Counted from the stretch's first letter, positions 10,501 through 23,070 are shown. The stretch: 64,000 nt of DNA from Miscanthus floridulus (GCF_019320115.1 NC_089595.1:105903611-105967610); one strand, 5' to 3'. A program made the numbers and translations. The notes: generated by a model not told the origin, from the sequence alone.

Positions 10501-12257
10501 AGTGTCCAGTGACGTTTTCATAAACACCCATTGTGATTCATTCATCATGAGCATCATGTCATCCCTTATGCATCCATGATATTTATCTCGTGCATCGGCA
10601 TGCAATAGGTGTACCGGAAGGAGTAACCCTGCTGGAATTCGAGGAACTGAACGAGCAGCAGCAGCCGACACCGGAAGTTCAGGAGGAGCAGCCTTCAGGA
10701 GAAGTGCCAGACGAGGTCGCCGTTGAGTGCCCAGATCACCGTCCTTGCAACTTTGTGAAAGGCAAGCCCCGGAGCATATTAAGCCTCCTATTTTCCAAAC
10801 TGCAGTTACAGTATTATTATTACATATATTGTTGCATTAAGTTTAGGTGTTGGATGCAAACACTTGCTGCATTGGTTACCCATTCCTTGTCCAGATATTG
10901 TTACCCTGAATCCTATGTAGCTCAGGCTCAAGTAGTGCTTAGCCCTGCTTTAACGCGGTAGAAGTCGGGTGATTTCCTGTCACCTGCGAGATATAGGATG
11001 ATACATGTGGCACGGTTGACTATATTTGCTATCGTGGAAAAGAACCAGTCTTAATTTGAAATGAAGACCGGACGGAGGCTTGCCGGTTTGCAGTGACTCC
11101 GTCTGTGTCGCTTAAGGACTGATCTTGGAGCCTTTCCTATTCATGTTGAACGCATGCCTCTCTCTTAGTTGGCCGTGTCCGATGACCGACCGCGAAGCCG
11201 AGTAGCTCACCTCAGGCCGGGAGTCGATAAGTATAAAGTGCGCCTCGGAAGGGAGCCGTAGGCGTGAGTCCAAGGGCAGGTGATTTAAAAGTCCTGATCG
11301 TCCTGGTAGAATGGTAATCCCTGAGAGTGCTGGCGCTGATCGAACCCGCGAATTTGGTTCCTGAGATGTTCCAAAGGTGACCCACGGCTACCCTTGCAAA
11401 GTATGCCAGGGTGAGAGTTAGGAATACCCCCTCAGCTGAGTTGTAATTCGATTCGAGTCGCCGTCTCTCCCGGTTAGTGAGAACTTGACGGGCTTATCTC
11501 CAATGTAGATACACTTAAGAACTTAATGGTTCGGAAATGATGATATGATGATGACAGCCTTATTATACCTGCTATGGTTAATATTGTTTGCTCCTAATAA
11601 GTGAGTGCTCTAGTACAGGTGCTAATCTAGCGGACAGGTAAATAATGATAAGCTTGATGCTAAGTTTAAATTGGTTACTATAATCTTAAGCTCTTTTATG
11701 CAACTGTGTCAAGCTAGCCCACCTGAAAAGCCTTGCATGATCCTTGGTGTCTTTTATTCTGATTTTTGTCGGGTAAGTCTAGCTGAGTACCTTCTCGTAC
11801 TCAGGGTTTATTTCCCACCTGTTGCAGATGACCAGTTCTACTTTGGTTGCTGCAAGTACTGCCTTCTCCCTGCTGGGGATGAAGACTAGACCGTTGGGCA
11901 CGGTCTCTACTAGTTCTCGTACCTGATAATGCTTTTGTGGGACATGACTCAGATCTGGCAATGTAATTGAAAACTATGATGTTTTGTACCAAACTATGTT
12001 GCTTCCGCACACTCAAACTTGGTTTGTAATATTCTATTTAACTCTGATGGATGTAATCCGAATGCTACTTATGAAAGGTTGTAACAGATGATGTGTTGTG
12101 TTGAATCATTACGATCTTGGTTTGTATGTCGAGAGTTGGTTGAAATCCTTCGTGGTTTCCGGACTACCGGGATTATGGGAGCTTAAGTACAGGAATTTGA
12201 TCACTTCAGTGATTGTTTTTGTACTTACGTTCTTATGATTTGGTCGGTTCTGTTACA
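7591..12257 (+). repeat. Chromovirus LTR1
   Basis: 4667 bp, TGTAACACCC...TTCTGTTACA, preceded by atgcc. It carries about ten private substitutions against LTR2 and LTR4 (for example CTCCATCGG versus CTCCACCGG near 8826), so it is the most distinct of the four. It includes a GC-rich block (8450-9300), an AT-rich block (9300-10500) and a Glu/Gln-rich open frame at 10590-10961. Confidence 0.95.
10590..10961 (+). other. Glu/Gln-rich open frame inside the LTR (also in LTR2, LTR4; shorter in LTR3)
   Basis: A 123-codon frame whose first ~55 residues are rich in E, Q and P (EFEELNEQQQ, EEQPSGEVPDEV). The frame recurs at 21403-21774 and 41084-41455 without change and at 30286-30645 with changes. It could be a translated exon, part of the 5' leader, or chance. 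I know of no domain in it. Confidence 0.35.
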
Positions 12258-12259
12258 GC

Positions 12260-12271
12260 TGGCATCAGAGC
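12260..12271 (+). other. Primer binding site of internal region 1 (initiator-Met tRNA type)
   Basis: TGGCATCAGAGC begins 2 bp after the LTR end. It matches the complement of the initiator-methionine tRNA 3' end (TGGTATCAGAGC) with one mismatch. Equivalent sites are at 23073-23084 and 31945-31956. Confidence 0.85.
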
Positions 12272-12518
12272 AAGATTTGACACTAAACACGTCATTTGTG
12301 TATTTAAAACAAAAGTATTTGTAAAAATCCTAAATTAAATACTAAGTATTGCCAGTGGTCATATCCCTTATGCCCAAATAAGGACTCTTAGGTGGCTTAT
12401 TAAAGTACTAACTTGGGGGTTCCTGCTTGTTTCTGTTTCGTCGTCCATACGGCGTGCTATTGTATGGATGCCATCCGCTTGGGTGGTAATGTATGGATCA
12501 AAATACCTCTACGCTCTG

Positions 12519-13013
12519 GTAAGTGTGAGTTGTGAGAGCATGACCGTCCAACCGTCGGTCTAGGGGAGAGTAGTTGTGGTTGCTCGCATACTTACATGTC
12601 TGATCATGTATCTATGAGAGTACTTAATTGTGGGTATCTCTGACGGGTAGCTGTGATACTAGAGTATATGCATCAGGGGATGTATGTATGAAAGTATTTA
12701 GTTTAATGCTTGTTTTCTATGCTTTTTGGGAAAATTATTGGGCTGAAATGAATTTTTCTGCAGGTACACTAACAACGTATCGTTGTAGATCGACTAGCTA
12801 CCGTATATGAGAGAACGTATGTATGCCACCGTATATTTCGCTAGCCTTTAAATTTTTCTAGGTTTGTGAGGACGTACGGATCGTGCATGCATCATGTTCA
12901 CGCATACATGGCATTTCTTGCATTACTCCCTCCTTTAAAATTGATGGTCCTGAATAATTAAATTTCGTATCCCTTAAATGATTCTCCCCTTACGTTGTAA
13001 CTTTTTGCTACAG
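12519..13013 (+). other. Putative leader intron of the chromovirus (unit 1)
   Basis: CTCTG|GTAAGTGTG at 12519 is a near-consensus donor. TTTTTGCTACAG at 13013 is a good acceptor, and the next base starts the ATG of the H3-tail-like ORF. A second good acceptor (CATTTTGCAG, ending 14003) directly precedes the gag ATG. Choosing one or the other acceptor would give one transcript per ORF. Equivalent donors are at 23332 and 32203. Inferred from sequence only. Confidence 0.5.
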
Positions 13014-13598
13014 ATGGCGCGCACGAAACGCACTGCTCGCAAGTCCGCTGGAGGTAGGGCGCCTCGTCATCGTTTAGCTCCTCGTGAGCCCCGTCCTGAG
13101 CCTACTGAGGTGGAAAGGCTGAGGGCAGAGCTGGCTCAGGTGACTACTGAAAGGACTGCAGTTCAGCGGCGTTTGGAGCAAGTCACGCAAGAAAGGGACC
13201 AAAAGACCCTTGAGGTTCAGAGGTTGACAGTTGCTCACCGCAACTATGAGCGTATGTTGGTTCACATGCTGAACCAACGGAATGAAGCCTGGCACGAGGA
13301 GAATGTGTTGAGAGCAAGGCAGGTTGAGCTAGAGCAGCAGTTGGCGGCTGCAGAAGAGTACAATGACAATCTCCATGAGGAGGTTCACCTACTGCACAAC
13401 CAACTTCACCCTATCCTGCCACCTGATGATGAGAATGAGATGGGTTCTGGTGTCATCATGGCTGAAGGTGATGATGACATGGAAGTCAATGGACCTGAGG
13501 ACGCTCCACCTGATGAGGAGGAGGATGAGGAGTTAGAGCCTCCTAGTGATGAAGATGAAGGAGAAATCTTCGACACCGACTTCGAGGACGATGCGTAG
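13014..13598 (+). CDS. Leader ORF with histone H3-tail mimic, coiled coil and acidic tail (unit 1)
   Basis: 194 codons, intact. After Met the protein reads ARTKRTARKSAGGRAPRH then RLA; against the H3 tail 16 of the first 21 positions agree, including R2, K4, R8, K9, S10, R17, L20 and A21. K14 is R and K18 is H. There is no histone fold. Residues about 33-130 are heptad-rich (VERLRAELAQV, LEQVTQERDQ, VELEQQLAAAEE), and the last ~55 are strongly acidic (DEEEDEELEPPSDEDEGE). I chose this ATG over the one at 12978 because it follows a splice acceptor and exposes the H3-like N terminus. The ORF lies between the primer site and gag, where most Ty3 elements have none. Function unknown; a chromatin-directed role is an inference. 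Differs from units 2 and 3 at one residue (R for W in NQ(R/W)NEAW). Confidence 0.75.
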   Translation: MARTKRTARKSAGGRAPRHRLAPREPRPEPTEVERLRAELAQVTTERTAVQRRLEQVTQERDQKTLEVQRLTVAHRNYERMLVHMLNQRNEAWHEENVLRARQVELEQQLAAAEEYNDNLHEEVHLLHNQLHPILPPDDENEMGSGVIMAEGDDDMEVNGPEDAPPDEEEDEELEPPSDEDEGEIFDTDFEDDA

Positions 13599-14003
13599 TT
13601 TAGCTTACTACTTAGCTAATGCGCTAGATCTAGTCTTTTGTTGATCCTCATGCATGAACGAGTAGCAAATTAATCGTTGGGATGTAATAACGAACCCTAT
13701 GTTACCTTTGATGTAAGTTGGAACCACTATGGCTTGGGTGTAACCTATCGAACATATTATGCTCCACGTATGTGAGCTTTTGATGAATTTCGCCTTTGCG
13801 GTCTATGGATCTCGTTGTTGGTTAAGTTCATCGCATTAATGTGTCAATTGATGCACTTGATGAGTTGTGTGATTGTGATGGATGATTGTGCCTCTATTGA
13901 TAGTACAAATTCATTTTCTCCATTGGAGTCAGTTTGGCATAATTATACATTTCATCTACAAAATTTCCACATCGTCAGTGCTCATTGGCTATACATTTTG
14001 CAG

Positions 14004-17000
14004 ATGGCTTACAATCTTCGGCGCGGTCGTAACCTTGGAGATGAGGAGCAAACACCTCCTCCACCACCGCCTACACCAGCTGAGCTAATGCAGACTGTTG
14101 TGGAAAGTCAGCGCATGCTAGCTGAGGCTATGCGCCAGATGGCTAACCGTGAGGATCGGCATGTCCGCCAGGGACCCGAGCCGAACCAGTATAGCAGTTT
14201 TAAGGACTTCATGGACACAAAGCCTCCTATCTTTCATGAGGCAGAAGAACCCTTACAAGCGGATGAATGGTTGAGCACGATAGAGCAAAGATTTGGATTG
14301 CTCCGTTTGACTGAAGGCATGAAGGCTACGTATGCAGGACACCAGCTCCAAGGCCCTGCAGGCATCTGGTGGACCCATCACAGGACCACCTTCCCTACTA
14401 ACATTGAGATCGTCTAGAACCAGTTCCAGGCAGCCTTCAGGGGACACTTTATCCCTCCTGGTCTCATGGCCATCAAACATACTGAGTTTATGAAGCTCAC
14501 CTAGGGCAACAAGAGTCTCAATGAGTACCTCCAAGCATTCAACAACCTGGCAAGATATGCTCCCGAGTTCGTCGATACTGACGCCAAGAGAATAGCTAGC
14601 TTCAAGAGGGGACTTTCCCCAAAACTAATGAAGTCAATGGGCAACTGCAAGTGTGTCACCTTCAATGAATTTATCAGTGACACTCTGACCCAGGAGAACA
14701 ATGACAAGATTTATGCTGCTTCCAAGAACCGAAAAAGAAACTTTGAGGCTGGTGCTTCCCAGTCCAAGGCTCCAATGGTATCTAAGGCCCCTTACCGTCC
14801 ACTCAATGCTAATGTCCGGTACCGCCCACCGCAGAAGAAGAACCAAGCTAAAACCGGTTTCCGCAAGGGGTATACCATTTCCTTGCCGAAGAATACATCT
14901 GGGCAGAGTAGCTCCACTGTTCCACCATCAAATAGGCCATGCTGGAACTGTAACCAACCTGGTCATTGGGCAAACAGATGTCCCCATCCTCCCAAGAATG
15001 CTCAAGGAAACGTCCGTCAGGGGCGTGTTCACTATACTACAGTGGAGGAAATTCCTGCTGGTGAAGTGGTCACCGCTGGTAAGTTTCTTGTTAATGATCA
15101 CCCTGCAGTTGTGCTCTTTGATTCGGGTGCTTCGCACTCCTTTGTGAGTTCTACTTTTGCATCTGAGCATAATATGAATGTGATTACAATTGTCAAGGGT
15201 GGGTATTGTATTAGTGCTGCTGGAAATAATATCCTGACTAACCAAGTAGTTAAAGATGTAAAGCTTGAGATTGGGGATCGAGAGTTCCGTACGGATCTTG
15301 TGGTTCTACCAGGGGTAGGAATTGATATAATCCTAGGAATGAAGTGGATGAGCGGGAATGGAGTGTTGATCGACACGTCAACCCGTGTAGTAATGTTGAG
15401 GGGTCCTGTGGATAAGAAGGGTTTTCTCGTGCAGTTACCTCGTGATATCTCTATTCACAATACAGCCAATGCTACCCTAGCCAAAGCCATTAAGGATCTA
15501 CCGGTTGTCTGTGAGTTTCCAGATGTCTTTCCTGATGACTTGCCTGGATTACCTCCGGACCGTGATGTAGAATTCAAGATAGAACTCATTCCGGGTACGG
15601 CTCCTATTTCTCGAAGGCCATATAGAATGCCGCCCACTGAGTTGGCTGAGCTGAAGAGTCAGTTGAATGAGCTATTGAAGAAAGGTTTGATTCGGCCTAG
15701 TTCGTCTCCTTGGGGTTGTCCGGCTATCTTTGTGAAGAAGAAGGATGAATCTTTGCGTATGTGCGTGGATTATCGCCCCCTTAATGCTGTTACTATCAAG
15801 AACAAATACCCTCTTCCTCGTATCGATATTCTGTTTGATCAGCTCTCTAAAGCTAAGGTATTCTCCAAGATCAATTTGAGGTCTGGTTACCATCAGATCA
15901 AAATTCGTCCTGAAGATATACCAAAGATAGCTTTCTCTACTCGTTATGGCTTGTTCGAATACCTCGTCATGTCATTTGGGTTGACAAATGCTCCGGCACA
16001 CTTTATGTACCTGATGAATTCGGTATTCATGCCGGAATTGGACAAATTTGTCGTCGTGTTCATTGATGATATCCTGGTATATTCTCAGAATGAAGAAGAG
16101 CATGCTGAACATCTGAGAATTGTTTTAACTCGGTTGCGTGACAACCAGCTTTATGCTAAGTTCAGCAAGTGCGAATTCTGGTTGAACAAGATACCTTTTC
16201 TAGGGCATGTATTATCTGGTGATGGAATTTCAGTTGACCCTACTAAGGTGCAAGAAGTCCTTGAGTGGAAGGCACCTACTACGGTCACAGAAGTCCGAAG
16301 TTTTCTGGGTCTAGCTGGCTATTATCGTCGCTTTATCCTAGATTTCTCAAAAATCGCCAAGCCCATGACTCGACTACTGCAAAAGGATGAGAAGTTTGTG
16401 TGGACTCCGAAGTGTGAAGAGGCTTTCCACACTTTGCGGACCTTACTAACCTCTACTCCTGTATTGGCACAACCTGACATCGAGAAGCCTTTTGATGTCT
16501 ACTGTGACGCATGTGGCACCGGTTTGGGGTGTGTTCTTATGCAGGAAGGCCGAGTAATTGCTTATGCTTCGCGCCAGCTTCGAAAGCATGAAGTCAACTA
16601 TCCTACCCATGACTTAGAACTAGCCGCAGTTGTTCATGCCCTGAAGATCTGGAGGCATTACCTGCTTGGTAATATGTGCAACATCTATACTGACCATAAG
16701 AGTCTCAAGTACATTTTTACTCAACCCGAGTTGAATATGCATCAACGACGATGGTTAGAATTGATCAAGGACTACAACCTTCAAGTGCACTACCATCCTG
16801 GTAAGGCAAATGTTGTTGCTGATGCCTTAAGCAGAAAGGCCCATTGCAATTCCTTAGTTAGTGAAGACTTTCATCTGTCACACCTCCTTCATCCTGTAGT
16901 ACTCCACAATATCACTGTGGATTGCTCTCTTAGAAGTCGAATTATCGAACTTCAGAAGACGGATGTGGGTGTATTTCATATCAAACGGAAAATGAAAGAG

Positions 17001-18408
17001 AAAGAGAACCAAGCACTTTAAAGTCGATGACAAGGGAATTCTCTGGTTTAATGATAGACTTGTGGTACCTAAAGATAAAGAACTTAGAAATCAAATTATG
17101 GCTGAAGCCCATTCTTCTAAATTGTCCATCCATCCTGGTAGTAGTAAAATGTATCAAGATCTCAAGCTGTATTATTGGTGGACCAAGATGAAGAAAGAAA
17201 TCGCAGCTTATGTGGCAAGGTGTGATAACTGTTGCAGAGTCAAGGCTATTCACATGAGGCCCGGACTATTGCAGCCACTATCTATTCCTGGCTGGAAGTG
17301 GGAAGAAATTAGTATGGATTTTATTGTTGGACTACCCACTACCAAAAAGGGTTGTGATTCCATCTGGGTTATCGTAGATCGTCTAACTAAATCTGCTCAC
17401 TTTATTCCGGTCAAGTCTACCTATCATCCTCACAATTATGCTGAGATTTATTTTCAACAAGTGGTACGTCTCCATGGTGTACCCAAATCCATTGTTTCTG
17501 ATAGAGGACCTCAGTTCACGGCTCGCTTTTGGGAGTGCTTACATCAGAATCTTGGCACTCATCTAATCCGCAGTTCTGCCTATCATCCGCAAACATCAGG
17601 ATAGACTGAGCGTGTTAATCAAATTCTTGAAGACATGCTTAGAGCTTGTCTTATCTCTTGCAAAGGCTCTTGGGAAGACTGGTTACCTCTCGCTGAATTC
17701 TCTTATAACAACAGTTATCAAGAGAGTATCAAAATGGCTCCTTTTGAAGCTCTTTATGGCCGAAAGTGTAGAACTCCTTTGAACTGGGTGGAGCCCGGGG
17801 AAAGAAGATTCTATGGTATTGACTTTGTAAAAGAAGCTGAAGAGCAAGTCCGAACTATACAAAAGAATATGACTGCCGCTCAGGCTAGACAAAAGAGCTA
17901 TGCTGATAAGAGAAGGAAACCTATTGAGTTTGAAGTAGGTGATCATGTTTATTTGAAGGTATCCCCTATGAAAGGAGTCAAGCGTTTTGGAATTAAAAAG
18001 AAGCTTGAGCCTCGATATGTTGGACCCTACCGCATTATCGAGAAAAGTGGAAGAGTAGCATATAAGCTCGATCTACCACGTGAGATGGGAGCTATATTTC
18101 CGGTATTCCATGTGTCCCAGCTGAAGAAGTGTCTTCGTATTCTCGAGGAAAGAATAGCAACAAGGAAAGTCAACTTGAAATCTGATCTTTCTTATGAGGA
18201 AAAGCCCGTGCAAGTTTTGGATACTCAAGAAAGAGTGACTCGTACACGAGTGGTTAAATTATACAAGGTAGTTTGGAGTAATCATAGTGAACGGGATGCA
18301 ACCTGGGAGCGGGAAGATTATTTAAAGGAAAACTATCCAGCTTTCTATACTGATTGGTACGCTTTCCAAATCTCGGGACGAGATTTTTCTAAGGGGGGAG
18401 GGCTGTAA
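14004..18408 (+). pseudogene. Chromovirus gag-pol, unit 1 (broken)
   Basis: Starts ATGGCTTAC right after TTTTGCAG. Gag and pol share one frame. In order: capsid region, zinc knuckle [14 protein letters not shown] (~14940), protease DSGASHSF (~15120), RT with CVDYRPLN and FIDDILVYS (~16060), RNase H ([25 protein letters not shown]), integrase with an HHCC region and DDE-type core (MDFIVGLP, VSDRGPQFT), GPY/F-like segment, and a C-terminal chromodomain (KVVWSNHSERDATWE, ~18265). The terminal stop TAA lies in LTR2. Breaks: stops at 14415 and 14502 in gag (both shared with units 2 and 3), a one-base gain near 17010 relative to unit 3, and a private TAG at 17602 in integrase. Not functional alone. 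Confidence 0.92.
18391..18403 (+). other. Polypurine tract, unit 1
   Basis: AAGGGGGGAGGGC directly abuts the TG of LTR2. It is the expected primer for plus-strand DNA synthesis. Equivalent tracts precede LTR3 and LTR4; the G run is one base shorter before LTR3. Confidence 0.85.
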
Positions 18409-21400
18409 CACCCTCGGTGTTTGGCTTCTACTAATTGCATTTCATCTCATAAACATGTGCATCATTTATCTCATCATGTCATTTTCCCTGAAACATACAT
18501 ATGAAACATTCGCATATTCTGTTTGTTTTGTACTAGATTGTTTGTGAATGGTAGTAGTGCAACATAACAATGAAACATGAATTTCCCATGTCTTGAAGCA
18601 TGGCAACAGGGTAGTAATGTGACAAGTATAGGATAACAACAAGGTCACGCAACATGTGAAACACTGTATTGAAACATATGTATGAATTGCTTGTTTTTAT
18701 CTCTGTATCACATGTGATCCTTAGAAGTGGTATAACAATTTTGTAAATTGGTTGATCATGGTCTATTACACCTTAACTACACTTAGGTTACTTGTTGGGA
18801 CATTGTTCATGTAGATCAAAATGACCAAAATGCCCTCAAGTGCAAGTTTGACTAGAATTGACCATAGGAGTCTCATTGTTTGACTGTTTAAAAAGTGTAA
18901 CTTAGAGACTTTGCATGGCTGTGCACTCTTTACAAAAGTTGTAGCAAATTTATCAAGGAACAAAAGTTGTTTTATAGCCAAGTCATGAAAATGGCTAGAA
19001 CATGCTCAAACATGGTCCACAAGTCAGAAATACATGCTGATTGCAACACTGAAAAATATGCTAAGTCTTAACTGCATTTCAGTTGCATCGAGCTCACTTT
19101 GGCTTCGTGTAACTTCGGATCCATGGCGTGTTAGGTGTTGGTCATTGAAATGAAATTGTAGAGGGAATATAGGTCTACAACTTTGATGTTCAATTCTTCC
19201 ACTAACTCGTCACGGTTTAGGAGTAAATCATTGTCAAAGTATCGCTGTCAGGCGTCGGCTTTAGCACTGAATCGCGTTTTTCAGAAAATCTTCAGTACCG
19301 CCGTGGCCGACCGTTCAGAAAAACGACGCCGCGTGTCCGCCACCCGTCGCCGCTCGCCTGAGCGCGCTGGCCACGCGCCATGCGTGTCCTGCCGTCGCAG
19401 CCGCGCCTTGAAGCCACCCCGCGTCTGCCCGTCGAGTCGCCGTTCCATTTCGCATTTCCCCCTCCTTCCTCCGCGCGCACAGCGACCGGAACGCCGAAGC
19501 ACCACCGAGCCATTTCCACCCAAAACCAAGCGCCATTGCCCGATTCGTCCCTGACGCAGCACCACCGTGAGCTTCTCCACGTCCGTGACCCCACCGCCAC
19601 TCCATTTTCGCCTCAGGTAGCTCTCACCGTGAGCGCGGCTCCACCGGGTCGCCATGACTGCCGTCGGCCGAGCGCGCGCATGGCCGTGCTGCTCGAGCCC
19701 CTTCCATCCCTTTCTCCCCCTTGCGCTGGATGCTGTGAACTCTACTGAAGCTCGTAGAGTCGGCCATTAGGGTCGAGACGCCTTGGCCTCGCCGGAGCCG
19801 GCAGTGCCGTGGCCGAGCGCCGCCGTGGCCATCGCCACCCCTCCTTGTCGCGTCAATAGCCACGAATAAGGGTTCCCCTAGGTCCGCTAGGATGAGGCAA
19901 GCACGTAGACACCCTTGCCTTCGCCGGAGAAGCTCCCGGCGACGAGCTTCGCCGCCGTCCCCTTCTCCTCCCCTGTTTCCCTCGCTGACGCGCGGGCCCT
20001 TCTTGTCAGCCGTCGCGGCTGAGGCGGGAGCCCAGCGTGGGCCGCGTCGTGTTGGGCCACGCCAGCGCGTGAGTCGCGGGCCGCCGGTTCTTGGGCTGGC
20101 CCGTGTAGGGCTGAGTGTTGTTTCCTATTTTATTTCGTTTATTTATTTCACAGATTTATGTACATCTTGAAAAATATGTAGCTCCTAGTATATAGATCCA
20201 AATGCTATGGTTCTAATTTTGTTAAGTTCCTGGTCATGTCTAGTATTTAATAAAAATATAATAGGAGCACATGTTTTAGAAAACTTGGATGAATTAAATA
20301 GGAGTTTGAAATGTGTTTTTAGAAGCATGCAAACTTGTTTGAATTTTATCTTGAGTTTCTGTGGTCCAAAAATTATGAAATTTTGTGGGTCCTCTATTTT
20401 GGTTTATTATAAGCTCTGGTAAAAATTTCAGAGCTAGTGCATGTGTAGTTTTTAAGTTATAGAATTTCCTTTTATTAATAGGTGGATCTTGTGTGAATTT
20501 TCATAATTTTTCTATAGATCCAGTGAAGGAGAAATTTTATGGGTACTATTATTATGCTATAATGATGCTTGGAAAAATGTGAAATCTGTTGCTTGACACT
20601 TTTCATTAGGATTTCTTAATTATGCCATTTTAAGCTAGTATGCCTTATCATTTTTGTGTAGACTGTTATACTTACTCAATGGCTTTGAAATTTTGATGGT
20701 AGTCTATGTGAAGCATGAGATATCTACTGTAATTTTTGTAGATTTTTATGAATAGTTTTACTATATATTGCTTAAATCACCTAATTAACTAAATAAATTG
20801 GAAAAGGATATTAAATAATTTATTTAGAAGTTAGCACTATACTTTCTGATGTTTCTTAGGTATGAAAAACAAGTTGGTAAACTTTGTTTGGTCAAATTTG
20901 GCTTTTGCATCATCATTAAATAATTAAGTTAGTAACCCTGTCAATTCTGGACAGATTCTAGATTTTCTAGAATTAGAGTTGGTCAACTTCAGAATCGTGC
21001 TTTGATGTTTACAAATGAATTGTAGAGAATTTCATAAGCTTTCCAGAATGTTCTCTTGCAAGTCATTTGGATTATAGAACTCTGGTTATGATAGAATTAA
21101 GTTACTACTTGTTGCATATGGAGCTTTAGCTGTTATTTTAGGTATGTCGTTACTATTCTAAGTTCATGGTATTGTTCCTAGGTGTTAGGCCTTTAACTGA
21201 AGATGAGCATCTTTATCTTAGGTTATGCAGGTTAGGTAAGTTGCTCTTGTTATTTAAGTTAAGTTGGATACATGCTTAAAGTGATTTGAATAGAGCAAAT
21301 TACTCGGTAAACGAGTGTCCAGTGACGTTTTCATAAACACCCATTGTGATTCATTCATCATGAGCATCATGTCATCCCTTATGCATCCATGATATTTATC

Positions 21401-23070
21401 TCGTGCATCGGCATGCAATAGGTGTACCGGAAGGAGTAACCCTGCTGGAATTCGAGGAACTGAACGAGCAGCAGCAGCCGACACCGGAAGTTCAGGAGGA
21501 GCAGCCTTCAGGAGAAGTGCCAGACGAGGTCGCCGTTGAGTGCCCAGATCACCGTCCTTGCAACTTTGTGAAAGGCAAGCCCCGGAGCATATTAAGCCTC
21601 CTATTTTCCAAACTGCAGTTACAGTATTATTATTACATATATTGTTGCATTAAGTTTAGGTGTTGGATGCAAACACTTGCTGCATTGGTTACCCATTCCT
21701 TGTCCAGATATTGTTACCCTGAATCCTATGTAGCTCAGGCTCAAGTAGTGCTTAGCCCTGCTTTAACGCGGTAGAAGTCGGGTGATTTCCTGTCACCTGC
21801 GAGATATAGGATGATACATGTGGCACGGTTGACTATATTTGCTATCGTGGAAAAGAACCAGTCTTAATTTGAAATGAAGACCGGACGGAGGCTTGCCGGT
21901 TTGCAGTGACTCCGTCTGTGTCGCTTAAGGACTGATCTTGGAGCCTTTCCTATTCATGTTGAACGCATGCCTCTCTCTTAGTTGGCCGTGTCCGATGACC
22001 GACCGCGAAGCCGAGTAGCTCACCTCAGGCCGGGAGTCGATAAGTATAAAGTGCGCCTCGGAAGGGAGCCGTAGGCGTGAGTCCAAGGGCAGGTGATTTA
22101 AAAGTCCTGATCGTCCTGGTAGAATGGTAATCCCTGAGAGTGCTGGCGCTGATCGAACCCGCGAATTTGGTTCCTGAGATGTTCCAAAGGTGACCCACGG
22201 CTACCCTTGCAAAGTATGCCAGGGTGAGAGTTAGGAATACCCCCTCAGCTGAGTTGTAATTCGATTCGAGTCGCCGTCTCTCCCGGTTAGTGAGAACTTG
22301 ACGGGCTTATCTCCAATGTAGATACACTTAAGAACTTAATGGTTCGGAAATGATGATATGATGATGACAGCCTTATTATACCTGCTATGGTTAATATTGT
22401 TTGCTCCTAATAAGTGAGTGCTCTAGTACAGGTGCTAATCTAGCGGACAGGTAAATAATGATAAGCTTGATGCTAAGTTTAAATTGGTTACTATAATCTT
22501 AAGCTCTTTTATGCAACTGTGTCAAGCTAGCCCACCTGAAAAGCCTTGCATGATCCTTGGTGTCTTTTATTCTGATTTTTGTCGGGTAAGTCTAGCTGAG
22601 TACCTTCTCGTACTCAGGGTTTATTTCCCACCTGTTGCAGATGACCAGTTCTACTTTGGTTGCTGCAAGTACTGCCTTCTCCCTGCTGGGGATGAAGACT
22701 AGACCGTTGGGCACGGTCTCTACTAGTTCTCGTACCTGATAATGCTTTTGTGGGACATGACTCAGATCTGGCAATGTAATTGAAAACTATGATGTTTTGT
22801 ACCAAACTATGTTGCTTCCGCACACTCAAACTTGGTTTGTAATATTCTATTTAACTCTGATGGATGTAATCCGAATGCTACTTATGAAAGGTTGTAACAG
22901 ATGATGTGTTGTGTTGAATCATTACGATCTTGGTTTGTATGTCGAGAGTTGGTTGAAATCCTTCGTGGTTTCCGGACTACCGGGATTATGGGAGCTTAAG
23001 TACAGGAATTTGATCACTTCGGTGATTGTTTTTGTACTTACGTTCTTATGATTTGGTCGGTTCTGTTACA
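18404..23070 (+). repeat. Chromovirus LTR2
   Basis: 4667 bp, the same length as LTR1 and collinear without gaps at an offset of 10813. It shares with LTR4 most variants that separate both from LTR1 (for example GAAATTTTGATGG near 20694), and has a few private ones such as GATGAGGCAAGC near 19891. Confidence 0.95.

Noticed and set aside
13014..13076. A real histone H3 gene or H3 pseudogene
   Set aside because: Only the tail (about 21 residues) resembles H3; the histone fold is absent and the rest is coiled coil plus acidic tail, located at a fixed place inside a retroelement in three copies.
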